Origin: Treponema_B putidum
GTDB taxonomy: Bacteria > Spirochaetota > Spirochaetia > Treponematales > Treponemataceae
DNA: 64,000 bases
Assembly (NCBI RefSeq): GCF_007830595.1
Contig: NZ_VLLD01000006.1
Strand: one strand, 5' to 3'
Shown: positions 1 to 8,028 of the stretch, in pieces
Layout: each line of letters opens with the position of its first letter
Position numbering within the stretch: the stretch's first letter is position 1
The notes under the pieces: generated by a model
Told to the model about the DNA's origin: nothing
Database searches by the model: none
Seen by the model: only the letters and a program-made list of their open reading frames with translations
Translations under genes and position numbers: made by a program

Positions 1-73
1 TTGTGCTTTGCACAAAACTCGAAGATAAACATGGAGGCTTGTATTTCAAGCCGGAATGTTTATCCAACTCCTA
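1..73 (-). repeat. structured intergenic repeat, family A, copy 3 (cut by window edge)
   Basis: Read on the minus strand this begins right at the rsgA stop codon with an AATAGGAG box. A hairpin with outer stem GATAAACAT/ATGTTTATC and inner stem GGCTTG/CAAGCC follows, then TTCGAG and the start of a GTGC/GCAC hairpin that runs off the window. The same order (GGAG box, GATAAAC...GTTTATC hairpin, TCGAG, AGTTTTG hairpin) occurs at 1866-2033 and 56119-56314. The inner stem differs in sequence from those copies but still pairs. The second hairpin of the other copies is missing here. Confidence 0.7.
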
Positions 74-1021
74 TTAATACTTTCTTACCGTTTCTTGTAA
101 TTCTTTATATATAAGCCCAAAACTAGTGTACCTGTCCTTATGAATGTCTCCTTTCTTAAGAGCTTCCAAAATGGCACAGCCTGATTCATGGCTATGGGTG
201 CAGGAAAGGCCGAATTTACATGAGCCTATAAGCTTTTCCATTTCGGGAAAGTATAGGGCCGTATCCTCAGCTTCAATGCCGTAAATTGCAAAATGCCTCA
301 CCCCAGGTGTATCAATTATGTTTATCGAATGTTCCTCACCCTTTGAAGTAAGAACCTTTATTTTAAAATACTCCCCTTGTGTTGTCGTGTGGGTACCTCG
401 GTCATACTTATCAGAAATTGCAGAAGTTTTTAAATTTAAACCGGGTGCGATAAAATTTAAAAGAGTGCTTTTACCCACTCCTGACTGTCCTACGAGGGCA
501 GAAGTTTTAGCCGAAAGGTTTTCAATTAAGCTATCCATTCCTCTACCCTCCTTTGCCGATACTTCAAGGGTTTTATAGTCCAATCTTTTCCAGTCTTCAA
601 CCCGCTCTCTTACATCAGCCGAAAGTTTTAAATCACACTTATTTATAACAATTAAAACCGGAATCTTTTGAATCTCGGCTTGCACTAAAACCCTGTCCAC
701 AAAGCGAGGGCGGAAGGGAGGGTTTGCAGCAGAGGCAACGCAAACAAGTAAGTCAATATTTGCGGCTAAAAGTTGAGGCATATTCAGTTTTTGGTTTAAA
801 CGCAAAAAAGAATTTTTTCTTGTTATCAAACCCGTTACCAAGCCTTCATCCTCAGAGTGAGTATCGGGCTCAATGTTTACAAGGTCTCCCGCTGCAAGAG
901 GATTATAGTAAAGGGCAGAATCTTTTAAGACCTTCCCCTTAATGGAGCAGTTCCTGAATTTTCCGTCTTCACATTCAACATAAAAAATATTATTCGATCC
1001 TTTTAAAACCAATCCTTTCAT
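74..1021 (-). CDS. rsgA: ribosome small subunit-dependent GTPase A
   Basis: RsgA is a circularly permuted GTPase that checks the decoding centre and releases RbfA during late 30S assembly. The 315-residue protein has the usual order: an N-terminal OB-like region (about 1-70), a G4 motif NKCD near 127, the P-loop GQSGVGKST near 178, a DTPG motif near 240, and a C-terminal zinc-binding cluster (CKFGLSCTHSHESGC, near 268-282). G4 before G1 is diagnostic of the family. It is last in a minus-strand run after miaA and murI, 18 bp behind murI, so co-transcription is likely. The ATG at 1021 lacks a strong Shine-Dalgarno sequence, but the protein is full length from there. Confidence 0.95.
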   Translation of the reverse strand: MKGLVLKGSNNIFYVECEDGKFRNCSIKGKVLKDSALYYNPLAAGDLVNIEPDTHSEDEGLVTGLITRKNSFLRLNQKLNMPQLLAANIDLLVCVASAANPPFRPRFVDRVLVQAEIQKIPVLIVINKCDLKLSADVRERVEDWKRLDYKTLEVSAKEGRGMDSLIENLSAKTSALVGQSGVGKSTLLNFIAPGLNLKTSAISDKYDRGTHTTTQGEYFKIKVLTSKGEEHSINIIDTPGVRHFAIYGIEAEDTALYFPEMEKLIGSCKFGLSCTHSHESGCAILEALKKGDIHKDRYTSFGLIYKELQETVRKY

Positions 1022-1039
1022 TTTTAAACCAACAAGTTT

Positions 1040-1858
1040 TTAGAAGTAACCTAAAGTCATATTAAAAAGTTCCGCATAGGCGGAATATTTTTTTGTATTT
1101 TTTTCAGTTTTTTCCGAGGTGATATAAAAAATATCTTTTTGAATATTTTTTAACTTTGAGTTTTCATCCTTTAGTTTTTGAGGCGGAGATAATTTTAAGG
1201 CCTGATTTACAACCCCATCCAAAGAATCCACAATCTTTATATCCGGCTCACACTCGGATTTAAACTCATCCCTTAGGTGGAGAAAATGAGTACAGCCTAG
1301 AATAGCAGTATCTGTTCCTGCCGATTTAAAAAATTCAACCGCCGGACGAATTGCAGCCTTCTTATCTTCCTCACCGGCTGACAATAAGGTGTTCTCTATT
1401 TTAGAAACCAAAATGGAATCTGCACGCATAAAAAATTTACAATCGGCTCCGAATTCTTCAATAAGATTTTGCACATAGATATCGTTCACCGTTCTTTCGG
1501 TTGCAAGGACGGCAATTTTTTTATTTTTACTTGTTAAGGCCGCAGGCTTTATAGCAGGAACGGTGCCCACAAAGGGTATCTCGAATTTTTTACGCAAATG
1601 TGAAAGAGCCGAAACCGTCATCGTATTACAGGCTATTATTATAACGGAGGGTTTAAGTTTTTCGATTATTTTTTTTACAAGGTCTTCGGTAAATTCTATT
1701 ACCTCTTCGAGTGTTTTTTCTCCATAAGGAAAATGTTTTGTGTCTGCGACATAGGCACAGGAACTTTGAGGCTCCAATTCTTTTAAATGCCTTAAATAAG
1801 GCAGCCCCCCTATGCCTGAGTCTATAAAAACATATTGAACATTTTGTTTTAAAGTCAA
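1040..1858 (-). CDS. murI: glutamate racemase
   Basis: Converts L-glutamate to D-glutamate for peptidoglycan precursors in the cytoplasm. The 272-residue protein has the family landmarks: N-terminal DSGIGGLPYL, the first catalytic cysteine in ACNTMT (near 77) and the second in GCTH (near 189). Length is normal. The apparent start is a TTG at 1858, preceded by GGGAG seven bases upstream. That ribosome binding site is supplied by the end of the family-A repeat that fills the gap to miaA, so the repeat may influence murI translation. Identity is secure; the non-ATG start is inferred from the ribosome binding site and the N-terminal motif position. Confidence 0.94.
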   Translation of the reverse strand: MTLKQNVQYVFIDSGIGGLPYLRHLKELEPQSSCAYVADTKHFPYGEKTLEEVIEFTEDLVKKIIEKLKPSVIIIACNTMTVSALSHLRKKFEIPFVGTVPAIKPAALTSKNKKIAVLATERTVNDIYVQNLIEEFGADCKFFMRADSILVSKIENTLLSAGEEDKKAAIRPAVEFFKSAGTDTAILGCTHFLHLRDEFKSECEPDIKIVDSLDGVVNQALKLSPPQKLKDENSKLKNIQKDIFYITSEKTEKNTKKYSAYAELFNMTLGYF

Positions 1859-1865
1859 GCTAATT

Positions 1866-2033
1866 CTCCCATAAAAACTTTTTGCAGGAAGCCTCAGCTT
1901 CCAAAAAAAGTTTTTTCACGCAGTTTGTTTACAAACTGCATACAATAACGCGACGTTTGCCGAAAGGCAAACTCGATAGATAAACAGTGAGGTTGAATTC
2001 CTGCCGAACTGTTTATCACACCTCCCATAAAAA
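1866..2033 (-). repeat. structured intergenic repeat, family A, copy 1
   Basis: Fills the whole miaA-murI gap on the minus strand, starting one base after the miaA stop and ending in the murI ribosome binding site. In order it holds a TTTTTATGGGAGG box, a GATAAACAGT/ACTGTTTATC hairpin, a GAGTTTGCC/GGCAAAC hairpin, a GCAGTTTG/CAAACTGC hairpin, and an AAAAACTTTTT...AAAAAGTTTTT hairpin with inner stem GGAAGC/GCTTCC. It ends in TTTTTATGGGAG. The copy at 56119-56314 has the same order with compensating stem changes. A 44-codon frame (1894-2028) resembles one in that copy; both share NSSA, PH, LS, EFA and EKTFF. Whether it is translated is unknown. Confidence 0.8.
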
Positions 2034-2930
2034 TTACTTCAATATCCAGTTTATTTTTACCCCGTTTTTTTCCATGCGGCGAAACCAAGTTTCCTGCCGT
2101 TTCGCAAACTGACAAATGGCTCGGTAAAGAGAATCAATGTACTCTTCCCTAGATTTTATTTTGCCTTGAAGATATTGGGCGGTAAATTTATATTCAAGCC
2201 CCAAACTTTCAAGCCTTTCCCAAGAAAAGCCCTCCTTGTGAAGGCTCTCGGTTTCTTCTATCATTCCGTCTTTTATGCGCTCTAAGAGTCTAAGCCTTAT
2301 TCTTTCTCTTAAAATATCCCGCGGGTATTTAAGGCCTATTATAAGGGGGCGGATATCGGGGCGGTTTGCGTTTAAGATTTCGGCAGCATCGGGATGTGCC
2401 TTTTTATATTCCGCAATTTCAATAGCCCGCATAAGCCGATCCATATTTTCAAGGTCGGTCTTATTATGCATCGGAACTTTGTATTCAAAAAAGACCTTTT
2501 GCAGTTCCGTCAAATCCTTACCGGCCAAAGAAGCCCTCAGTTCTTCATTTTTTGGAACAGGAATGAGTTCATATTCCCTTATAAGAGCATCAAGATAAAG
2601 CCCCGTTCCTCCCGCAAAAATGGGAAACTTTTTTCTCCTCTTTATATCTTCAAAGGCCTTGTAAGCATCATTTTGAAAATCAAAAACATTGTATTCCCTT
2701 TCCAAGGTGCAAATATCGATTAGGTGATAGGGCACATCGCCGTACTCGTCTAAGTCTTTCCCCGTACCTAGGTCAAGCCCCTTATAAACCTGCCTTGAGT
2801 CCGCAGAAATAATCTCTCCGCCAAGCTCTTTTGCGAGGCCTACGGCATAGGAGGTTTTTCCCGTAGCTGTAGCTCCCAGCACAACTATGGAATTATGTTT
2901 ATCAGCTAACGGCAAAAAATCACGGTACAT
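2034..2930 (-). CDS. miaA: tRNA dimethylallyltransferase
   Basis: Transfers a dimethylallyl group to N6 of A37 in tRNAs reading UNN codons. The 298-residue protein has the P-loop GATATGKT near residue 19, the DSRQVYKGLDLGTGKD substrate motif near 43-58, and FAGGTGLYLDAL near 105, with the usual basic C-terminal half. Length fits the family. It begins 12 bp after an unknown membrane protein and precedes a structured repeat and murI, all on the minus strand. A miaA-murI-rsgA grouping is consistent with housekeeping translation and cell-wall functions. Confidence 0.95.
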   Translation of the reverse strand: MYRDFLPLADKHNSIVVLGATATGKTSYAVGLAKELGGEIISADSRQVYKGLDLGTGKDLDEYGDVPYHLIDICTLEREYNVFDFQNDAYKAFEDIKRRKKFPIFAGGTGLYLDALIREYELIPVPKNEELRASLAGKDLTELQKVFFEYKVPMHNKTDLENMDRLMRAIEIAEYKKAHPDAAEILNANRPDIRPLIIGLKYPRDILRERIRLRLLERIKDGMIEETESLHKEGFSWERLESLGLEYKFTAQYLQGKIKSREEYIDSLYRAICQFAKRQETWFRRMEKNGVKINWILK

Positions 2931-2942
2931 AAAATCAAAAGT

Positions 2943-3572
2943 TTATAACCTGTTTCGGACAATATTTAAAGATACTCCCAATAAGAGCACACCGCAAGAA
3001 ATAAAAATATACATAGTGGAAGATACGGATAAATACCAAGCGGCAAGACTATATGACCCCAAAAAAGTAAACACAATAAAAGAAATAAATGCTATTGCAT
3101 AAATTATAAAATCCATAGAAATAGTCAAATTTGAGGATAAAATATAGTATACAAAATCAAAAATAAGGATTGAGCCTATTATTATTGTAAGGAAAGATAT
3201 AAGCTCGGTTGAGTCGGGAGTGTTGATATTTTTGTAGAATAAATAAGCAAAAACGGAGCTAAAAATACCGAAAATAGCCGAGAAACTATTGCTTAAAGTT
3301 TCTTCAGAGAGAGAAAATGAAACCAAAAAGAAAAAAATCAATCCGAACAAGGCGTGTAAAAAAAAGTACTGAAAGAAAAAGCGCCATAAATGAGCGGCAA
3401 ACGAAGAGGAAATTTGTAAATCTGAAAGGGGGAAAAAAGAAACAATTATCAACGAAACTATTCCCCCTAGTATGCCCAATAAAAAGGCAGTAAACTTGCC
3501 TCCCTGTTCTTTTGAAAATAAGGCATAGAGTAAAAAAACTAAGGGCAAAATCAAAATAAAAACAAAATTCAT
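2943..3572 (-). CDS. multi-pass membrane protein, unknown
   Basis: A 209-residue, very hydrophobic protein with about six predicted membrane segments (roughly 3-20, 30-46, 58-85, 95-112, 122-145 and 150-200). I see no recognisable catalytic or transport motif. It sits 12 bp upstream of miaA on the same strand and probably opens the miaA-murI-rsgA transcription unit. It lies divergently from the hypothetical gene at 3683. I do not recognise the family. Confidence 0.75.
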   Translation of the reverse strand: MNFVFILILPLVFLLYALFSKEQGGKFTAFLLGILGGIVSLIIVSFFPLSDLQISSSFAAHLWRFFFQYFFLHALFGLIFFFLVSFSLSEETLSNSFSAIFGIFSSVFAYLFYKNINTPDSTELISFLTIIIGSILIFDFVYYILSSNLTISMDFIIYAIAFISFIVFTFLGSYSLAAWYLSVSSTMYIFISCGVLLLGVSLNIVRNRL

Positions 3573-3682
3573 GTGAATATTTTATCATAAAAATGTCAAT
3601 ATATCAAGTATTTTGTATTAACAGCATTTAAGATTTTTTAGTATATACTTAAAAAAAGAAAAAAAATGCCGATAAGTATGAT

Positions 3683-5086
3683 ATGGAAAATAGAAAAAAC
3701 TTTGTTGAGGAGCTTTCGGTAGTTCTTGAAACAAAAAGAAACGAATTCAATACTAAAATTCTTCCCAAGGTCCAGGAAAATTACAATATTCAAATAAGTG
3801 CTCTTCATGCGATTAGAAGCACTCTTTTAAAAAAACGAGTAATTCACGACGATCCATACAAATATGACAGTAAAATGACTGAAGTTGAAATTCCAAGCAA
3901 AGAAAACTTTGCAGACTCGGAAAAGGCAAGCGTCATAGGCACCCGCCTGGCACACTATGAAACAATGCTGGACTTTGTAAACAATTATTATCAGTTTAAT
4001 ACCGATTTTTTAACTCCAAAAAGGATTTCCATCCTTCTTGAATTAAACAGTACCTTTATCTGGTCGGATTTTACAAATACATCAACACATACAAACACAA
4101 GAGCAATTGCAGATATAATCAATAACCTTTTTAAAGGGCCTGATCAGCTATCAAACAGCCTATTGCGGGATTCGGTAGCTCATATGGGAAAAAGTGAAGT
4201 ATATATAAACACACAGCTTAAAAGTCTTTCCTTTTTTCACCGGGAAGAATATAAACTTTTGATGCGCCGTGAAATTATGCCCTCAGTAAAGGTAAGCAAG
4301 GCGGATTGTTCAAATCCGGCAAATATTTTAAGAGAAATTAAAAAGATATTTTCAATAAAAATGAAAAAAAAGCCCTTTTATACGGACCTCATAGTCGAAA
4401 TAATAAGGGAAGATTACGGAGAAGATTCAAGTATCTTACAGCAGGAAATTTTATCCAAACTCGAAATTAAAGAAAAACAGGACTCTTTTTCGCCTCAAAA
4501 AGTTAATAATAGGCCTATTTTAATATCAGGCCTAAAAATTCTATCAAATTCCGCACCTCACTTAAAAGCTGCATTGGAAAAAATAAAATCCAATCAAGAA
4601 ATGGTATACAAAGCCGAAAATACGGTATTTAAAAAATTAGCGCAAATTTTTAGACAGATTTTAAAACTGGACCCTCCGGAAAAGCACATAACAATCATTA
4701 TCACAGATACTATCAATCAAAATACAAAAAAACAAACAATCAACTATTCTGTTTTTGAAAAAGAAGTACTTCAAAAAATATCCTTATTCCAAAGTATTTT
4801 GATGCCGAACTCAGCCGTCAATCAAAAAATAAAAACAATGCCGGATGAGTTACTCTTTAAAAGCCTTACAAAATACATAAGTGACAGCAATGAAATCTTA
4901 AAACAACTTGGAGGTCTTGACGAATTCTATAAAAACGTAAAGCCTGAACTTAGAAGCAAAATAAGAGGAATTAAGATAGAAATTACAACAATTACAAATT
5001 CGATTATAAAAGCCAACCAATATAGGGCTGAATATCAAGCTCTCAGCGACGAAGTAAACCAAATGAAAAAACTTGGAGTTATCTAA
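3683..5086 (+). CDS. conserved spirochaete-type hypothetical, cytoplasmic
   Basis: A 467-residue protein without signal peptide or membrane segments, rich in Lys, Glu, Ile and Asn, and mostly helical by composition. Possible coiled coil lies near the N-terminus (about 5-40) and the C-terminus (about 400-467). A conserved-looking central block is FLTPKRISILLEL near 112. I do not recognise a family. A TATACT-like box lies at 3643-3648. The ATG at 3683 has no good Shine-Dalgarno sequence, so the exact start is less certain than the frame. The next gene, an oligopeptide-binding protein, has its own promoter. Confidence 0.75.
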   Translation: MENRKNFVEELSVVLETKRNEFNTKILPKVQENYNIQISALHAIRSTLLKKRVIHDDPYKYDSKMTEVEIPSKENFADSEKASVIGTRLAHYETMLDFVNNYYQFNTDFLTPKRISILLELNSTFIWSDFTNTSTHTNTRAIADIINNLFKGPDQLSNSLLRDSVAHMGKSEVYINTQLKSLSFFHREEYKLLMRREIMPSVKVSKADCSNPANILREIKKIFSIKMKKKPFYTDLIVEIIREDYGEDSSILQQEILSKLEIKEKQDSFSPQKVNNRPILISGLKILSNSAPHLKAALEKIKSNQEMVYKAENTVFKKLAQIFRQILKLDPPEKHITIIITDTINQNTKKQTINYSVFEKEVLQKISLFQSILMPNSAVNQKIKTMPDELLFKSLTKYISDSNEILKQLGGLDEFYKNVKPELRSKIRGIKIEITTITNSIIKANQYRAEYQALSDEVNQMKKLGVI

Positions 5087-5115
5087 AATTGCGTCGATAC
5101 TAAAGTTGCGTCCGA

Positions 5116-5144
5116 TTGAATAATAATAAAAAAAGCAATATAAT
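5116..5144 (+). promoter_or_regulatory. sigma-70 promoter for the oligopeptide-binding protein
   Basis: TTGAAT (5116-5121), a 17-base spacer and a perfect TATAAT (5139-5144). The expected transcription start, about 7 bases on, falls near 5151, only about three bases before the ATG at 5154. No Shine-Dalgarno sequence exists. The message may be leaderless or nearly so. Confidence 0.6.
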
Positions 5145-5153
5145 ACCGACAAT

Positions 5154-6764
5154 ATGAAAAATAAACTATCAGCATTATTTTTGATTTTAATGTCCTTTTG
5201 CCTTTTTTCACAAGAAGATCAAAAAAAGGAACTTAATATTTCCATAAGCTCAGGAATACCAATGCTTCACCCTCATACAGCCTACGATGCAGGAGAAGCC
5301 CAAATCTTAACAGCCCTTTGTGAAGGCCTTTTTGTATATGACCCCTATACATTGCAGCCCGTTTCGGCACTTGCCGAAAAATACAGTGTTTCAGGCGGCA
5401 GGTTATGGCGTTTTACAATCAGAGAGGGTGCAAAATTTGAAAACGGAAAGCCCATAACGGCTCAAACCTTTGTCGACTCATGGCTGAATCTTTTAAACCC
5501 AGCCGGCAATCATCCCTATGCCTCACTTTTAGACTGCATAGACGGAGCTTCCGATTACCGTAACGGCAAATTAAAAAATAAAAATCAAGTCGGAATAAAA
5601 GCCGAAAGTGAAAGAGTCCTTTTGGTGTCCACAAATACCGAAATTGAATATCTTCCCAATATTCTATGCCATCATGCATTTTCAGCAGTTGAAACATCTC
5701 AACTTGAAGCTGCCTTAAAATTTTCCAATATCGAAAGAATCGAAAAGTTAAAGGACAGCTTTAAGCCCATATCAAGCGGGGCATATAAGATAAAGAAATT
5801 TTCCGAAAAAGAGCTTGTTTTGGTAAAAAATGAAAACTATTGGGATAAGGATAATGTTCAAATACCCCAAATAAACCTATTCCTTGACTTAAGCAAAGAA
5901 GATGCCATCGAAAAATTCAATATAGGAAAGATTGATTGGCTTTCAAGAAGTGATGTGATTTCCAAAATAGGAGATCAGCGTTGTGTAAATATAGACCCTC
6001 TTTTTGCAACGGATTATTTTTTCTTTAAAACGTCGTCGCCGAATATTAAGGATGCAGATTTTAGGAAAGCCCTTCTTTTGGCCGTCCCCTATGAGGAATT
6101 GCGCAAGGGCTATCCTATAAAGGCAGAAACTTTGATTTTTCCCCTTGCCGGCTATCCCAAAATTCAGGGCATAACCGAATATAATCTGCAAAAAGCCCAA
6201 GAAATCATAAATAGCCTTAATTTAGACGAAGAACAAAAAAAGATAGTAATCAAAATACCCGAAAACACATATTATCAAGAATTAGCCGAAATTTTATCGG
6301 CTTCATGGTCAAAAATCGGGGTAAAAACCGAAGTTAAAACAGTTTCTTTGAATAGTTACTATAACAGTCTAAAATCAAATGATTTTGATTTAGGAACAAT
6401 TACATGGATAGGAGACTTTGCAGACCCTCTGGCCTTTTTGGAAATGTTCCGGCCTAATTCCAGCCTCAATGACTCGGACTGGAAAAATCAGGAATTTGAA
6501 AGAATAATTCTTAAGTCTCATTCCGAAAAAGACTTTAAAAAACGGTATGAAATGTTGAGCAAGGCAGAAGAGCTATTGCTGGGAGAGAGCGTGATTATTC
6601 CGATATCCTATAGGCTGAGTGTAAATATTATAGACATTTACTCCATAGGAGGCTGGTATTCGAATGCAATAGATATACACCCCTTTAAGTTTATAAAATT
6701 CATCAAGCCCCAGCCCGTGCCGGGGCTTGTAAAATTAAATAATAAGCCCAAACAGGCCTCTTAA
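5154..6764 (+). CDS. oligopeptide ABC transporter substrate-binding protein (OppA/family 5)
   Basis: A 536-residue family-5 solute-binding protein that would capture oligopeptides in the periplasm. It has an N-terminal hydrophobic signal segment (about 3-20). After it comes the typical early block: a PMLHPHTAYDAGEAQ stretch, LCEGLF and FTIREGAKFENG. The late SYYNSLKSNDFDLGTITWIGD stretch is the usual OppA signature region. A cysteine near residue 17 might be lipidated under relaxed spirochaete rules, but the box is poor. No permease or ATPase genes are adjacent, so this is an orphan binding protein. A GC-rich hairpin (AAGCCCC/GGGGCTT, 6708-6731) lies inside the last codons. The start has no Shine-Dalgarno sequence and sits beside a strong promoter. 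Confidence 0.9.
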   Translation: MKNKLSALFLILMSFCLFSQEDQKKELNISISSGIPMLHPHTAYDAGEAQILTALCEGLFVYDPYTLQPVSALAEKYSVSGGRLWRFTIREGAKFENGKPITAQTFVDSWLNLLNPAGNHPYASLLDCIDGASDYRNGKLKNKNQVGIKAESERVLLVSTNTEIEYLPNILCHHAFSAVETSQLEAALKFSNIERIEKLKDSFKPISSGAYKIKKFSEKELVLVKNENYWDKDNVQIPQINLFLDLSKEDAIEKFNIGKIDWLSRSDVISKIGDQRCVNIDPLFATDYFFFKTSSPNIKDADFRKALLLAVPYEELRKGYPIKAETLIFPLAGYPKIQGITEYNLQKAQEIINSLNLDEEQKKIVIKIPENTYYQELAEILSASWSKIGVKTEVKTVSLNSYYNSLKSNDFDLGTITWIGDFADPLAFLEMFRPNSSLNDSDWKNQEFERIILKSHSEKDFKKRYEMLSKAEELLLGESVIIPISYRLSVNIIDIYSIGGWYSNAIDIHPFKFIKFIKPQPVPGLVKLNNKPKQAS

Positions 6765-6794
6765 AAAAAATTTTGACATTTTTATAAAACAGTA

Positions 6795-6823
6795 TTGACA
6801 TTTTTTGTAATTTGTAATATTAT
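6795..6823 (+). promoter_or_regulatory. tRNA-Val promoter
   Basis: Consensus TTGACA (6795-6800), 17-base spacer, TATTAT (6818-6823). It places the transcript start a few bases before the tRNA at 6834. Confidence 0.75.
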
Positions 6824-6833
6824 CTGTTTTATT

Positions 6834-6907
6834 GGGCGCTTAGCTCAGCTGGTACGAGCGTCTGGTTTACACCCAGAATGTCGGCGGTTCGATCCCGTCA
6901 GCGCCCA
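6834..6907 (+). tRNA. tRNA-Val (anticodon TAC)
   Basis: Acceptor strands GGGCGCT/AGCGCCC, a D arm with AGCTCAGCTGGTA, anticodon stem TCTGG/CCAGA around loop TTTACAC (anticodon TAC), and T arm GGCGGTTCGATCCCGTC-type. Discriminator base A at 6907; the CCA end is not encoded. Confidence 0.95.
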
Positions 6908-7243
6908 ATCTTTCCTTTTAAAATAAATTAATGAAAAATTTTCGTTTCACATATGCCGATTGTTTTGTTGCAATAGTCTTAGTATTTATTCGTGCGGATG
7001 GTTTAATACCCTGTTGTTGCGCAGCGTACGCTTGCGTCGGGATATGTTGATTTTGCTATTACGCGTTTTATATGCTTGTCCAAAGACCTTGACAACAATT
7101 CATGCAGATAAAACTTTTATTACTAAATCGTTAGAAGGAACCGAGTATTTATTCAGCAATACACAAATCCCGTCAATAACGAGGTATTTACAATAGCTTC
7201 CGTTTTACTTTATAATTAGCTATTATAACAAAACTAATTTCAT
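6908..7243 (+). other. 336-bp stretch with two short unassigned frames
   Basis: No convincing gene. A 39-codon frame at 6931-7050 begins MKNFRFTY, then becomes hydrophobic and ends in a Cys-rich stretch. A 78-codon frame at 6960-7196 overlaps it. Neither has a ribosome binding site nor a family I recognise. The second could be a decayed gene. No terminator is visible after the tRNA. Confidence 0.3.
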
Positions 7244-7255
7244 ATGGAAGATGAT

Positions 7256-7849
7256 ATGCAAAAAGCTCTCTTTATCCATGGCCTTAATTCGGGGAAAAAT
7301 TCGAGCACAGGGCAAGCAGTAAAAACGCTCTTGGAAAAAAACAGTATCCAACTTATTGTTCCGTCACTCGAGATACTCAATCCCGAAAAAACTTTACAAG
7401 AAGTTAATTCTTTGATAAAGGAACAGGAGGTTTCTCTAATTATAGGGCATTCAATGGGAGGTTTTTATACTTTAGCCTCCCTTAACGGTCCGATGAAGAT
7501 TTATATAAATCCCTGTCTTCTTCCGGCAGAAATACTCCCTACCTTGACAGACGATGTTGACCAAGAACTCATTAAAATTTTCCGCCGATTAACAGACGAA
7601 GCTTTTCGTAATATTGATCGTGAGGTTTGCATTGCCTCTTACGGTATATTTGCAAAAGAAGATACTCTTTTTTCTTTTTATGATCTTTTTAAAAAGAATT
7701 TCGGCCAAAGATGCTGCTATATCAATGGAGGTCATAAACCTTTAAAAGAAGATTTAGCCCAAGCTCTTGATTTTGCATTAAATTCAATCAAAAGCGATAT
7801 ATCACGCTTTTTAAAGGAAGATGATATTTTAGGCGAATTACTATTGTAA
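7256..7849 (+). CDS. YqiA/YcfP-like alpha/beta-hydrolase (esterase)
   Basis: A small alpha/beta-hydrolase of the YqiA/UPF0227 type. It has FIHGLNSG at the N-terminus (first strand and oxyanion loop), the nucleophile elbow GHSMGG near residue 64, and a late GGHKPL carrying the likely catalytic histidine. At about 197 residues it is the normal size for this minimal esterase group. Two in-frame ATGs exist (7244 and 7256). GGAAG at 7246-7250 sits five bases before the second, so I take 7256. The physiological substrate is unknown. Confidence 0.8.
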   Translation: MQKALFIHGLNSGKNSSTGQAVKTLLEKNSIQLIVPSLEILNPEKTLQEVNSLIKEQEVSLIIGHSMGGFYTLASLNGPMKIYINPCLLPAEILPTLTDDVDQELIKIFRRLTDEAFRNIDREVCIASYGIFAKEDTLFSFYDLFKKNFGQRCCYINGGHKPLKEDLAQALDFALNSIKSDISRFLKEDDILGELLL

Positions 7850-7873
7850 GGCTAATCCAAATTACATTTTCTT

Positions 7874-8014
7874 TTACACCCCAAACTGCAGTTTTGCGTT
7901 AAGAGCATTTTGCAATTCTTGAGAGAAATTCAAATTGGCATTCTCGGCCTCGTAATTTAACCAAATGGATATATAAACACCATTAAAATTCTTTGCGCCC
8001 ATTGCGGTTAAAAA
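7874..8014 (-). pseudogene. HicB-type antitoxin C-terminal remnant
   Basis: A short minus-strand frame ends in SIWLNYEAENANLNFSQELQ and then ALNAKL. This matches the usual C-terminal HicB pattern (an IPxWLN segment followed by NFSQxLQxALxxKL), which forms the ribbon-helix-helix DNA-binding part. Upstream coding sequence and any HicA toxin are missing, so this looks like an eroded toxin-antitoxin relic between the esterase and valS. The call rests on family knowledge of the tail motif only. Confidence 0.5.
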
Positions 8015-8028
8015 GAGTTAAGTGTCTT

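Noticed and set aside
6708..6731. GC-rich hairpin near the end of the oligopeptide-binding gene as a terminator
   Set aside because: It lies inside the coding frame and is not followed by a T tract.
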